The notes under the pieces were generated by a model that saw only the letters and a list, made by a program, of their open reading frames with translations, ran no database searches and was not told where the DNA came from. Position numbers and translations under genes: made by a program. Of a stretch of DNA of 64,000 nucleotides, positions 26,001 to 37,200 are shown in pieces. The DNA is from Mytilus trossulus (Eukaryota; Mollusca; Bivalvia; Mytilida; Mytilidae). The DNA lies in assembly GCF_036588685.1 (NCBI RefSeq), contig NC_086382.1:61336987-61400986 (forward strand), read 5' to 3'. Numbering within the stretch: the stretch's first letter is position 1; each line of letters opens with the position of its first letter.

Positions 26001-29000
26001 GAATGTATGACAAAATGACACAAAGAAAGCAAAACACAAAAACAAAAGTCTTTAAAATAAAAAATAATATAATGCCAAGCTCTTTATGGCCTGCAGTTTT
26101 TAACATTTGTGGATAATTTTTCCATAGCCTATTAAAGATTTTCTTTCAACATCAAATTCCTAAATTAACATCAAAGTTTAGCTAAAAACAAATATCAAAA
26201 TGGTTCAAAACTTCTGAACATGAAGGATGATTACTTTCTTACATCTCATTTTAGCTCTGTTGTATAAGTTTGAACCTATTGCTTTTTAAATCAACTATAA
26301 AACAAACATATGAAGACCTGTTGGTAACCTTTTGCGCAAATGTTGTCTGTTCTATGGTCAGGTTGTTGTCTCTTTGACACATTCCCAATCTCCAATTCTC
26401 CTTTCTCAATTTTATAACAAGTATACTAGAAATCTTTCACTCAAGACAATTATCATTTATACCTTTTCACGGTTCAAGTTGCCTGTATAAGTTACATACC
26501 TGGCTGAACAATTTTGTAAGTTTGGTACTGAGATGAATCTGAAGGTTGTTGGGTATTATTTGTAGATACTGCACCTTAAAAAAGAGAATACCTATTAATA
26601 CAATATATATCTTTTTAGAATAACAACAAAATGAAGGCTCCAAGGAGCCTGAATCACAACTCAACTGGTAAAAAATATATGTGATATTGCACCTTTTTAC
26701 TTAGCAAAACAAGTATTCATGTCTTTCTATTATTATTTTTTCAGTTCAAAAGTTTTAAGATTAGATTAATCAAAATTGTTTTTCCTTACCATCCTTACTA
26801 TATTTGAAATGAAAAACATCATAGAAATATGTTTCTGTAATTTTCATATTTTGGAACATTTTTATAACTTCAGTTTGAACATTAATACACCAATCAGCAA
26901 TGCTGATATTTACAAACAAAATAAGTCACAAAAAACATTATAAATTTGAAAGAAATAACTATAGACTGGTTTTGGAAGAAAAAAGATATATAAAGATTAT
27001 TTATAAATCATCTAATAACCATTCAAATACATCTTTAACAAATGTGCATGTTTTACTGTCAAGAAGTTTATTTTAATTATATTTAAATAAATGAAACAGT
27101 GAAATCAATTATTTTTCAGATTTTTTTCTTTCAGTTTATAAATCTTACAAAAATCTATAGCTATGTTCATTTTCTGTTCCTCCACCATAATGCATTTTGA
27201 TTTGTAAACAAAAGTCAAACAGATCTGCTGATTGATTTATTTTCAGGATAAACATAAGCTCATTTCAAAAATAGTATTAAGGTGGTACCTAACACTACAG
27301 GGAGATAACTCTGTAAAATCAGCAGAACGTTTTAATGAATTTGTGTTCATAAAGGAATATTAAGCTTCTCAATGATCAAAATAAGTGTTTTTCAAACTGC
27401 TATATAACCAGTGTAATTTTTCTGATTAAACAGATGGTTCAAATTTTTTGAAATTTTTATATTTTTGTCAAAGGGTCAAAGTAAATACTTTGTCAAAATT
27501 TTAAGAAAATTAAACGAGCCAAATTAATTTTAGTTAAAGTGTTAGGTACCACCTTAAGGACACTGAGATATGAATCTAGATTACTTAAGTGAAACATCCA
27601 TGGAGTATTTGTACTGCCATTAATCATGAAAAGATATTCTTATTCTACAAAAACCTCTACACAAGGTTTCTAATTGTATTTTATATATATATATAATTAT
27701 ATACCCTGAGTTGCTGCAGGATTATTATTACTTCCTGTATCCTGGCCTGTCTTATTACTTCTCATGGTTTGCATGGTATTGTCAATCTTCCTACTGACAG
27801 TTTTGAGTGCTCTATCAACATCTTCTACTTGTCGGATGAGTTTCTCCCCTTTATCTGGCAATGCTGACATTTTAGCTGTAGCAACAACATGCTGAAAATA
27901 ATCAGATTGACTAAACAGTTTAAAATACATTCTGAATTTTTGTTTATATCAAAATTACAGTTTATAATTTTTCCTATAAATGTACACATTTGCAGAATAA
28001 ATTTCAAAATAAAAATATATTCAAAACCAAAGTTCATATTCAAATTTCCTATTTTCATATTTCATACAAGACTATAGACATAATAGATGCACTTGTAATT
28101 ACTTTTTTCTAACTTCCCTATTGTTAGTTGTTTATAAAATGTCAATGAATGTAGGTATGCAGATGTAAAGTATTGACTACATTTTGATAGCTGACTCCTT
28201 GACCTTGATGATATTTTTTTGTAATATCACTTAAAATAATATCCTACCTTTAACCTTTCTAACTGTCTCTGTAAGTCAGTTCTTCTATCAATATCTAGCT
28301 GTAAGTTGTACATATCTGCAGAGGTCAGTGCACTTGGTTTTGGTGCTATGAACTGTGTGTGTGGCTTCTGTCCTTGACCTATATTCTGTGTCACCTGTTG
28401 AGTGAGTGATGATTTCATTTGACTTCTCTGATCTTGTGCTTGTTTAACAGCATCTTTAATGATTGATTCTGATCCTGATTTCAGATTTTGTGGACTTGCT
28501 GTCTGCTGTTGTGATGGAGGCTGATATCTTTTTGGTTGCTCTAGTAACCCAGTCTCCTTTTCACTTTCATCCTCATCACTGTCACTTATCAAATCAATAA
28601 CATCTGACTTTCTTCCAGGTGAGTTAACATCCTCAGACGTTGAGGAACAACTTGATAAAGAAGACTTTATACTTTCATTTGATTTTAGTCTGATTCTTTC
28701 AGAAAGAGGCAAATTTACATCTGAATTAGGACTTTGATGTTTTGCATTGTTTTCATGATTATTAGCACAGGAACCCTCTTTATCTTGTTGACTTGGGCTT
28801 AATGATGATTTCTTTTTTATTTTATATTTGCTATACTTCTCAGCAATATCAGTTCTTGGTAGTTTTTTGCCATCTTCACCAGTTAAACCAGGACTTGGTA
28901 AAGAACCAGAAGAGTTTGATCCTAAATCATAACTTTTGTCTGAAGGATTATCTTCCAACTCTTCTTCATCATATGTGCTTAAATTAGCCATAGCTTGGTT

Positions 29001-31229
29001 CATTCCTTCTTCTTCTTTGGATGTATTTGATTTATATTTTTGAGCTGATTTCTTCTGTTTCTCAAAAGAGTGCTGATCAGCTTCATCTGAGTCATCAATA
29101 ATGCTTAAGTTTACAACGCCATCTACAATATCATCATCATCTGTCTCAGTATCATGTGACTTTGTTTTGGAATTTGATTGGCTTCTTGCTTTGTCTTTCT
29201 CTGATTTTGAAGAACCTGAAGGAGATTCTTTGCTGTTATCTTGTTTCGGTGGTGTTTTTGTCTGCTTCTGATGGGCAGGTGGCATATCTGATGTTGACTG
29301 ATGGTTATGATCACCCAAAGGCTTAACTGAGGACTGAAAAGTGAAATTCAACAATCATGACAATAATAACTTAATCTGACAAATTAAGATTTATATAATA
29401 GAAAAATTGTCCTTTGACCCAGAAACTACAGCTCCCAATAAATATTGGAGATGGGTAGGCATTATCTTAACACAGAGCATTTAGATAGAAAGGTTTTTAA
29501 AAATTGACTGATATAAAACTTGCCCATGTTTAAATAAGCAAAAACTCTCAAAAAGCACGACATATAAGAAAATCTACAAAGGTACTGGCTCTTTGGTAAT
29601 ACATGTACTAGTAATATAAATATTTGATATAATAATAAATAGGAAAAATATGTCAAGACTTGATTTTAACATTTATAATTTACCTTTTTCTCCGAGTTAT
29701 GGCCACACCAAGACTGTCCAGCAATTCTTCCATGACACCTGTGGTATCTCCTTAAAATATATACATAAAAGGTTAGAAACTATTCTTACAACTGAAACAC
29801 TATAGCACATTAAAATGTATCAGGGTTACTAGATAAGAGACATTTAACATTCTGTGTGACACTCAATCTGTAACTAAATTCCTATTTTTATTTCAAAGCT
29901 TAAAATATCTTAAGGCAGAGAAGGCATTCACCTGGTAATTTATTTGAGTGTCATCTTGGACTTTTACCTTTGATACACATAATACATTAAAGAAACATTG
30001 AACTTTATCATTTCAGAAAATGTACGTGCTCTAATAAAAATCTATCCTTTTCTTAAAAGATATATTTAAAAAACTAATAGGCTTATTGATACTCCAAGGT
30101 AAAAAGCTTTTGCAAATGTGGCCAATTAAGGGACAGGGATAATTTAACTAGATGTCACTCATCAGAATCTATCAAATTTGACACTATCTGTGAAATTGTG
30201 AAAAAGAAACAACTATTTCTATTTCCTGACAATATTTGATTTCAATAATGTGGTTTTAAATACTATCTACTCCTGTAGATTATTTTTTGTTTTATGCCCA
30301 AAAAATATTAACACTCTGTTTCTGAAAAAATAAAATGTCCTCAAATTTTTAATTTGTCTGGAATTTTTATGTATTCATATATATATATACCAAACTCGTC
30401 CTAAGTCAGGAATCTGATGTACAGCAGTTGTCGTTTGTTTATGTAATATATATGTGTTTCTCATTTCTAGTTTTTTTACATAGATTAGAACGTTGGTTTT
30501 CCTGTTTGAATAGTTTTACACTAGTAATTTTGGGGCCCATTATAGCTTGTTGTTCAGTGTGAGCAAAGGCTCCTTGTTAAAGGCCGTACATTGACCTATA
30601 ATGGTTTACTTTTATAAATTGTTATTTGGATGGAGAGTTGTCTCATTGGCACTCGCACCACATCTTCCTATATCTACAAAGTACCCCATAAATGTTTAAA
30701 TGTCCAATATACCTTTTCTCACCAGAACTCTTGCCAAAAAATATTGCCTGTAAATCTACAATCTCATCTGGATGCTGAGGACACTTTGTGGAAGAAATTC
30801 TGAAAGGAATTGGAAATAATTTACTGTGATAATATAAATAAACTTAATTTATCATTTGCAATATTCATGATATTTGTCATGCCTATGTGGTACCATTATA
30901 TATTGTCTCAAAATGTAGTGAGATAATTTAAAATCTGTATCTGGACCATAATTTACCACATCATTATTCTAAAAATAAAATGTATCCCAGATGTTCTATG
31001 CAAATGTAAAAATGAAATTGAGTCACTACATAAGCAAACATACTGTCTGACATGGTCTGGTTGACATTTAAATAAATCCTTAATTATTGACTGTACCATG
31101 AATTGTGTAAATTTCTATTTGATACATACTGTGCTTGTTTGAAAAATCCACATGATAGAGGACACACATAGAAACTAACTCCATAGTTAGGTCCAGCTTT
31201 AGTTCCAGTCTTCAAATAGCAAAGTTGTT
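8026..31229 (-). CDS. TTF2: Transcription termination factor 2 (SNF2-family ATPase), 23 coding exons, first exon not found
   Basis: Coding exons, 5' to 3' on the minus strand: 31229-31130, 30799-30713, 29750-29684, 29333-28248, 27891-27705, 26574-26500, 25952-25797, 24750-24651, 24132-23993, 23325-23197, 23016-22863, 21672-21546, 21058-20859, 20382-20324, 19497-19406, 17686-17595, 17286-17043, 16057-15908, 15344-15277, 14928-14692, 13211-13137, 9504-9421, 8086-8026 (TAG). All phases agree, giving about 1,256 codons; human TTF2 has 1,162. The N-terminus has two Cys-rich GRF-type zinc-finger regions ([28 protein letters not shown] with RWC-like QSWCGH). A long acidic, Ser-rich linker is encoded by the 1,086-nt exon. 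The helicase core shows DDMGLGKT (Walker A), LDEAHNIKN (DEAH), [45 protein letters not shown] and [13 protein letters not shown]. The family releases RNA polymerase II transcripts in an ATP-dependent way, notably at mitosis. All core motifs are intact. Confidence 0.95.
8404..8965 (+). mobile_element. TTAA-flanked MITE (copy 1)
   Basis: TTAA at 8404-8407 and 8962-8965 flanks a unit with imperfect ends GGGGGTTCGCGGG and, inverted, GGAGGCTATAGGG. An inverted copy lies at 24857-25417, also between TTAA sites. TTAA target sites are typical of piggyBac- and Kolobok-type elements. It lies in the last TTF2 intron and is non-coding. Confidence 0.75.
9180..9405 (-). repeat. tRNA-derived SINE-like repeat (copy 1)
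   Basis: Read on the minus strand it has a tRNA-like head (GCCTTGGTGGCAGA near 9395; B-box-like GTTTCGAACCCC near 9330), then a conserved tail shared with 16765-16995 (GACAATCCTAGTCAATT on the plus strand). It lies in the last TTF2 intron. Confidence 0.55.
9671..10956 (-). mobile_element. Hairpin-ended repeat element (R1), copy 2
   Basis: It begins with the palindrome AGAGGCTCTAAAGAGCCT, contains two related units of about 480 bp (each with GGGCAATAACTCC or close, ATTATTGCTGTTTACA and GCGGCCATCTTGGTTG), a (GACGACG)n tract, and ends in the hairpin AGCTCACTTGGCCC/GGGCCAGGTGAGCT. It lies within a TTF2 intron, inverted relative to copy 1. Confidence 0.75.
11210..13007 (-). mobile_element. Hairpin-ended repeat element (R1), copy 3, with nested insertion
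   Basis: It has the same ends and internal double-unit structure as 9671-10956. A foreign 578-bp segment (11410-11987) interrupts its first unit. It lies in a TTF2 intron less than 300 bp downstream of copy 2. Confidence 0.75.
11410..11987. mobile_element. MITE nested inside R1 copy 3
   Basis: The ends are imperfect inverted repeats (GGAGCGGGTCCGGTAAGGAC at the left; GGAGTAGGTCCAGTAAGACC is the right end inverted). Host R1 sequence resumes on both sides. No clear target duplication is visible. The short open frames inside have no recognisable product. Confidence 0.65.
13368..13700. mobile_element. Foldback MITE with 80-bp perfect inverted repeats
   Basis: Arm 13368-13447 is the exact reverse complement of 13621-13700 (outer end ACTAACAAAATAGTTG, inner end GGCACTAAGCC). 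The spacer is about 173 bp. It lies in a TTF2 intron. The perfect match of the arms indicates recent insertion or gene conversion. Confidence 0.85.
13925..14375 (-). repeat. R2 fragment followed by an R3 SINE-like repeat
   Basis: Positions 13925-14080 carry the R2 head inverted (GTCTCTTTGACACATTCCCC). Positions 14090-14375 carry R3 (TTGTCTCATTGGCATTCATA at its end). Both are in a TTF2 intron. Confidence 0.6.
16765..16995 (-). repeat. tRNA-derived SINE-like repeat (copy 2)
   Basis: It aligns by eye along its length with 9180-9405 (shared GACAATCCTAGTCAATT, CAGTGTTGACTG and GTGATTACAGTAGTAA). Its minus-strand head resembles a tRNA (GGCCTCTGTGGTCTTAG; GTGTTCAAACCC). It sits about 50 bp from the TTF2 exon edge at 17043. 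Confidence 0.55.
18189..19176. mobile_element. hAT-type non-autonomous element, full-length copy
   Basis: The ends are CAGGGTTGGCAAA and, inverted, (T/C)AGGGTTGGCAAA. It is flanked by the perfect 8-bp direct repeat AAAAATAC (18181-18188 and 19177-19184), the target size of hAT transposons. The interior is AT-rich and non-coding, with CCCAGTA/TACTGGG words near both ends. It lies in a TTF2 intron. Confidence 0.85.
22525..22666. repeat. Short foldback element
   Basis: GTTATCAACTGGCTGTTTCT at the left is exactly inverted at the right end (22646-22666), with a partly complementary middle. It lies in the TTF2 intron between the exons at 22863 and 21672. Confidence 0.7.
24243..24430 (-). repeat. 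Decayed copy of the hammerhead-bearing repeat
   Basis: It shares ACAAAAGACTCAT, GTGACGCT, AAAGTTGAAAAG and TTTGCCAAATACAG with 3380-3560. The ribozyme core is mutated (CTTATGA in place of CTGATGA). Confidence 0.55.
24857..25417 (-). mobile_element. TTAA-flanked MITE (copy 2, inverted)
   Basis: It is the inverse of 8404-8965, bounded by TTAA at 24857-24860 and 25414-25417. The ends are GGAGGCTTGAGGG and CCGCGAACCCCC. It lies in a TTF2 intron. Confidence 0.75.
26310..26420 (-). repeat. R2 repeat fragment
   Basis: It contains the inverted R2 head (GGTTGTTGTCTCTTTGACAC, then TTCTCAATTTTAT). It lies in a TTF2 intron. Confidence 0.6.
27277..27557. mobile_element. TTAA-flanked MITE with GGTGGTACCTAACAC ends
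   Basis: TTAA at both ends encloses the inverted repeats GGTGGTACCTAACACTA and, inverted, GGTGGTACCTAACACTTTA. It is 281 bp including TTAA, non-coding, and in a TTF2 intron. It belongs to a different family from the other two TTAA elements here. Confidence 0.8.
28248..29333 (-). CDS. TTF2: TTF2 large internal exon: disordered acidic/serine-rich linker
   Basis: This 362-codon exon is bounded by an acceptor (TTTTCAG) and a donor (GTAGGA), both in phase 0. It encodes mostly Ser, Asp, Glu, Lys and Gln, with acidic clusters such as [14 protein letters not shown] and [14 protein letters not shown], and ends in a coiled-coil-like segment ([10 protein letters not shown]). It corresponds to the poorly conserved middle of TTF2 between the zinc fingers and the ATPase core. 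The sequence is low in complexity, so homology rests on its position between recognised exons. Confidence 0.9.
30395..30680 (-). repeat. R3 SINE-like repeat, near-complete copy
   Basis: It runs from CCTAAGTCAGGAATCTGATG to GAGTTGTCTCATTGGCACTC without interruption and serves as the reference copy for the family in this window. Confidence 0.65.
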
Positions 31230-32565
31230 CTGAAAAATATATAAAATTGATAATACATTCTGTAAGTGCCTGTCTCAAGTCAGGACCGTGATATTTCAGT
31301 GAGTGGTTGTCGTTTAGCTGTAAATTAATAAAAAAAAAAAGGGAAAAAAACATGATGCACATAGTTTTGATTATTATTGTCAACATTTTAATTTTAATAT
31401 AACCAAGTTAGATTTTCTGTGTTGCTAGAAAAATATGCAAAGATCATGAAGTTGGTTTTGTGTGTTTCATTCAAAATTTGAATATAGGATTTTTACCAGG
31501 AAGAAGCAGAAGAATGTGGCAACAACAAAACTACATATAGATATACATGAAAGAAGATGCCGTATGAGAGCCAATGAAACAAACAGTCTGGTTTATTTTT
31601 TTTCAGGATTTTCATCCCATAAATTTGTATCTGATACATCAAAATGACAATTGGCAAACCTCTGCAGATTACTTCGGATTATCAAATCGACCAAGGTGTA
31701 CCACAAAAATGTCTCATACGATTTCCCTCAATGTTTTTTATTTGAGCATTGTCTCCACTGGGACTTGATCTTGGGACATCTGTGTTACAAAGCAGGGCTC
31801 TGACTGAGCTAACTTCCCTAGCTCAGATACTTATGTCTAACTAAGAATTTATCAGGATTTTGTACTACACTTTCAAAAGGAAGCAATATTGTCAAACTTC
31901 CCCCACCTCAACAGTATGAGTCAGCATACAACATTGGTTTTTTTTTTTATTAAGAAGCCAAAAGTAACCAGAGAGCATGATTCTTTTGAAAAAATAACAT
32001 TATCTCTAGTACTACTAGGACTGGATCCCTGTGTTGCAAGGCAGCACTTTATTTAGTTCAATGAGCCGAAGAAGTACTTCACTATCTCAAAGGCTTACAG
32101 CTGGCTAAGTATCTACAGTACTATAATTAATAAAGGAAGCAACCAAATGCACTTTCAGCACTCCCAATTTCTTATGAAGCAAATGCGTGAGATTTAGCTT
32201 TGACGAAGTCCCCTATTACAGTAGAAATATCAATAAAGAAAACAAAAATCTTCGTCCCCTTTCATAGGTTATTCCTACCTCATATAAGTACAGTTCAAAA
32301 GAGAAAAACAATAGATCAAGAAAAAAAATGTCGCCAGTAGGGCTCTTCACGGTTAGTTCGGCCATATTGGATAGTGGGCAGATTTTCATAATGGAGGTGG
32401 AAATAGTGTGAAAAATACAGGAAAACATCATTAAAACAGAGCAGTTGCTTGGAAACAAGCTTGGAAACAAGCATAGGATTTTCCATACTTTAATACTATT
32501 TCAACCCCTGCATCCGAGAGGATCCACCTATGCCAAACTAGCGTTGTACCTAACAACCACACAAC

Positions 32566-32985
32566 ATGAACGAAATACCGGACCATTTAAAAAGTTCTCG
32601 ATCCGTTCCCGAAAATTACCAGATACGGAGAAAAATAAGGAGAGAAAGTCCATCACTGAAGATTTACATACCATACATAAGTACACAAAGTCAAAGTAAT
32701 TCGGAATACCAGGCATTTTACTTAGAGAAAAAAGGAAGGAACCAGAACCCAGATGAACCACATAAACCACAAACCATATTTATAAAGAAAAGCTTCATCC
32801 ACGGACATTTTATTAGCGAAGTTAATTTTTATAAACACATTTACCAAGATTTACAATTCCCAAAGTTGCGGCGATCATACACTTCACCTTTTACTAACTC
32901 AATGGAAGCAGTACCTCCCTGGGAGCGAAGCCAGTTGAATATTGGTACGGGATGGCCAATGGGGTGTTGTCCAATTTGGAAATGA
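32566..32985 (+). other. Open reading frame of about 139 codons, unrecognised, perhaps transposon-derived
   Basis: It is a basic, polar predicted product (for example NYQIRRKIRRESPS) with no domain I recognise. It lies just upstream of a hammerhead-like motif of the kind found at the ends of Penelope-like retroelements, so it could be the remnant of such an element. The minus strand also has an open frame over part of this stretch. I cannot decide whether either is expressed. Confidence 0.25.
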
Positions 32986-33253
32986 ACTGACATTTTATGA
33001 GCTACTTCCATCATTTCTACATTATTACCACTAGAAACTTCTATGAGGACCACTACACAGACGTGCAAGAATAGCAGATAATCACATCGTTAATAACTTT
33101 ATTGACTAACTTTCTCTTTTAACTATACTAGATTCTTATTTTACTTTCACTTTCTATTTATATCTATAACGTCGTCATAACAACCTCTATTGTTCATGCA
33201 AACCGCACAACCGCAAAATTTGTACTTCACTGTTTGATTTCATGTATAATATT

Positions 33254-33290
33254 GTCCTGAAGACGCCACGCTTGTTGGCGAAACATGTCG
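33254..33290 (+). ncRNA. Hammerhead-like motif of a retroelement end
   Basis: The order GTC, CTGAAGA, a GCCA/TGGC stem-loop, GAAAC and ATGTC matches the compact hammerheads (CUGANGA core) seen in Penelope-like elements. Stem II carries one unpaired C next to the core. The surrounding element is not resolved. Confidence 0.4.
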
Positions 33291-33379
33291 ACCACAATAA
33301 ATTAATCACCATGCGGTAATTGATGGGTGTTGTTGTCTTTAATATCTTTTATTTCCACCTCTTTCTAAAAAATCATTGT

Positions 33380-33598
33380 GGGTCTCATTGGGGTCTAAGC
33401 GTGACGCAGGATTGCCTATTTTTTTGTAAGCATGACAGGTGTCAAATAATTGTGTCGTAAAAACTGGAAATGAGGTCCAGCGGGACCCGCGAAATGGCAA
33501 AAAAATGTGAATTGCTTAAGTACATTGTGTAAGCGGGATACAAGAATCTGACAAAACAGTAAGCAGGATCTGGGACCGGAACCCCCCAATGAGACCCC
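33380..33598. mobile_element. Short MITE with GGGTCTCATTGGGG ends
   Basis: GGGTCTCATTGGGG at the left is matched by CCCCAATGAGACCC at the right, about 220 bp apart, followed by a C run. No target duplication is clear. Confidence 0.6.
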
Positions 33599-33967
33599 CC
33601 CCCCCCCAATTTTAAAGCATAAAACGTTACACTTGGCAAAGTTGCATTTTCAAAGAAATTTTGATGTCACATTAAACTATAAATATATATCGTTTGGGAT
33701 TTTTTTTTATTTATTTTTGTTTAAACAAGTTATTTTTTTCATCATTGTGTTCATCACTCATGTTTTTTTTTTTATTTGTGGCAGTGACTGTGGCCAGTGT
33801 TCCTCTGCAGATAATTAATGGTGTATAAGTTGTTTGAGTATTCTTAAATACTTTAATATGTTTTAGAAACTTCAAACGTAATCATACTATGTTCTGTGCA
33901 TTTTATTTCCTCCATTTCCAGTTTACTCATCACGTCTACTTTCAATTTAAAAAAAATTTGTAAATCC

Positions 33968-33981
33968 CGCGAATATTCGCG
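33968..33981. promoter_or_regulatory. CGCGAATATTCGCG palindrome upstream of NDUFB4
   Basis: A perfect 14-bp palindrome continues into CGAGA, in an otherwise AT-rich, CpG-poor stretch 300 bp before the NDUFB4 ATG. A regulatory role is inferred from position only. Confidence 0.3.
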
Positions 33982-34280
33982 AGATTTTAAAGAATAAAAG
34001 GTAGAGTAGATAAATATGAAGAGATATTATTGTTGTATTAGAAATATAAACAACCTCTTTAAAACCAACAATAATATGTGTCACTAGTATGTCTCTTTGG
34101 CCATGATGAAATAGTATCTTATTAAGCATTAATATTAGTATATTTGTTTTCATCAGTTTTGACAAATTTGTATAACCTTGCCTTTATTCATTTGCAAATG
34201 TTTGGTTTACTTCCGTTTTAACTTTTCAGCTCAATGTTTTTTCTCTGAAGTAGAAGTTTAATCTATTGAAGTATTTAGAG

Positions 34281-37200
34281 ATGACAGAAAGGAAAAGGGT
34301 CCAATTATGGGATCCACATAAACTGTATGATTTAAGTCATGCTGAAATGGATGCCATACGGCGTCGATCAGAGCAAAGAGCTGCACTAAAAGCTGAATGG
34401 CAAAGGAAGGTCACTGATCCGTTCAAAGCAGAATTCCCAGTATGTTCATAGATAAATATTCCTGTTTGCAATATATTGTTATAAATTTTTAGAGATCATA
34501 CGTTTGTTAATATAGTTTAGGACTAGCAAAACAAAATGTCAAATTGGATAAATAAACAAATATAGTCTTTAGTAAGTGTCAACTTAACACTACTATGAGG
34601 CAGGCTTTACCTATGTCATGAATGGGGACGAAGTCTGTATTAATTAAATTTTTTTGTAACTTAAATATTTGTTAGAAAAAAGAAACGGAAATAGCATAAC
34701 ATTTTCAATTATTGGATTTTACTTGTGATGTTATTTAGTTATTTAAAGTTATGACGTCATGTTCAATGTAAACAAAGAAACACATATAAGAAACACGATC
34801 ATCTGGTAACATTTATTCATACCAAAGTCATTTGAAGAATTATTAATAATGGCATTGTGTTCCTAGAGTTCCTATATTTTACTAGACAACTCAAAGTCTC
34901 ATGACAACGATAGAAAAATACCGATTTTGAGTTCTTTAGTACAATGAAAATTTCTAGAAATTTCCCAGATTATTTTTTTAATTTATTTTTCTACTGTAAT
35001 AGGGTACTTCGTCCCCATTTAATCTCTCTGTATTTAAATCACTCTAGTAATTTTATGCCGTTAATGTATAAAACTCATCAGTACGTTTGTACTTACAATG
35101 TATGATGTGGCACTGCAGAGAAAAATAATTAAATAAATAAATAAATGTATTGTTAAAAAAAAATAATCAATATTATAAATAATTAACCCTTATGAAACCT
35201 TAACTATCTATTTTGTGAACCTTCCAGTATCTTTAATAATGACCCCAAACTAATGTTGAATATCTTCTATGTGATGTTTGTTATTTTCATTTTCTGTTGT
35301 TACTAATAACACTTCTGATTCAAGTGTTATTTTTGATGTTATGTCGAACAGGGGCGGATCCAGGATTTCCAGTTAGGGGGGGCGCAATTGTTATGTTCGC
35401 GGAGCGAGGCGAAAAATTTTTGGAGGTTTTTTTAGATAAAATTATTGAAATATTCTTCTAAAGGGGTGAAATGTAGATATCTCGAACTATTGTGTGTTAA
35501 AATTAGCTCACCTGACCAATATATTTTTCAAACGAAAAGTTCTACTTTTACCAGCGATTTTTAATTGTCCTTTCATACTATCTGTTTTTTGGGTTTTTTT
35601 TAGTTTTTTTTTTTAACTTTTTTGATTTTCGGAGGTCGTGCCAGAATTTACTGTGTTCGCCACAAACAACTAAAATCAGAATGAGATGCATTTATATTTA
35701 TATTTTCTTGGGATCCCAAGCATACAGTAGTAATACGGTACAGAATTCGGCCATATTTAGGTTGCAAGTGGGAAGTAAATATAGACACAGAGATACAAAT
35801 TAATAAACTAACCTTTCGCTTGAAACAGCATTTCTATCTTTCATTACGGATATTATAAAAGAATCTCACCTGCCGACTGGTTTTTTTAGACCGTGTCATG
35901 ATGAAATTGTGAAAGTGAGTAAGGGATGTTTTGGAACTTCGATGATCAAACAAATTGACTTTAAAAACCGCAAATACAATGTAACATTCGTTTTCACTTT
36001 AACTGCTAAAAACCTATTATATTTGTCATCAAACGCATCTCCGCGTTTGACACCTTCCTTTGAAATCATTCAAAGAACTTTAAAATAATAAAGCGTAGGT
36101 CAGTTGATTAGTAATCACGCTGATTGTGTTAAACTGACTATTTTATATACTTTGAATGTTAAAAAAGATTAAATGGTCTCTTCTGATACTTAAATATGTT
36201 GAAGTCAACCCATGCTTTGAAAATTTTAGGGGGGGCGCACGCCCGCCACGCCCCCGCCTAAATCCGCCCCTGTCGAAGAAAAAAAAAATAATAGCCTTTC
36301 AAGACATCATAATTATTTGGACTAGGCATATCATTGATTTGTATGAATTTAAATTACAATATCCTGTTCTTAAACTAGTTGATATCTGATACATTTCAGT
36401 TGAAGGTTTGTCTTTTGGAAGTGTATTTTTTACATTTTGTTGAAAGTAAAGATATCTTTTCCTTTATCACTGTTGTCCCATCGGTTTTGCCATTTTACCA
36501 TTACACTCTCTTTTGTTCCTTTATATCTTGTTTTGTGAATATTGGAATGGCATTGTTTATTCTCTTCTATATTAAAATTATGAAAATTGTTAAAACACAC
36601 ACACACACATTGATGCATGTTTCTATCTTATATTCATCTATTTAAAATAATTTATATTAATATTTCTTGTCACGAAAAGTGATGAAACTTGTTTATTGTT
36701 GTTACTTTAATAATGTAGTCTTCTCTCGTTAGATAATTCTTCTTTTCTTTAATCTGAGAGATTTCCACCAACAGAAATGTAAAAAATTAAGTTACATTTT
36801 AATTGTATTTATTTAGTATTAATCATAATCAACAAAAAATCACATATTGTAATTTCAGTTTGATCCAGCAATACAGAGGTTTAAAGCTTTGAAAGCAACA
36901 CAGTATGATCATTTTCGTCCAACCAAGAAAACTGGATTAGTTGGTGGTTTATTTCTAGGAGTTATTCCTGCAGTGTTATTTAGTTATGTTTATTACACAA
37001 GGGTATGTATAAAAAATGATGCTAAGTGCTGTGTGTGCTGCTTTTGTTATGTTAATATATGTTTCATGAATTTAATTTAATCATCATGTGAGAAATGATT
37101 ATTCCTTAATAGATATAGAAAGATGTGGTACAATGTATGAGTGCCAATGAGACAACTCTCCATCCAAATAACAATTGATAAAAGTTAACCATTATAGGTC

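Larger units (their letters stand above)
31230..34280. other. Head-to-head region between TTF2 and NDUFB4
   Basis: The first TTF2 exon (start codon) should lie here but no convincing one was found. The region holds tRNA-like SINE fragments on the minus strand (31747-31825 and 32005-32090, with A-box TAGCTCAGTCAGAG and B-box AGATCAAGTCCCAG in the first). It also has an open frame of unknown origin at 32566-32985 (+), a hammerhead-like motif (33254-33290) and a short MITE (33380-33598). A CGCGAATATTCGCG palindrome lies about 300 bp upstream of the NDUFB4 ATG. Confidence 0.55.

Noticed and set aside
31747-31825. tRNA gene on the minus strand
   Set aside because: A- and B-box-like words are present but no complete cloverleaf can be drawn; a SINE head is more likely.
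32841-33068. Possible first exon of TTF2 on the minus strand
   Set aside because: It has no Cys/His pattern matching the start of the GRF zinc finger and no donor in the needed phase; it overlaps an opposite-strand frame.
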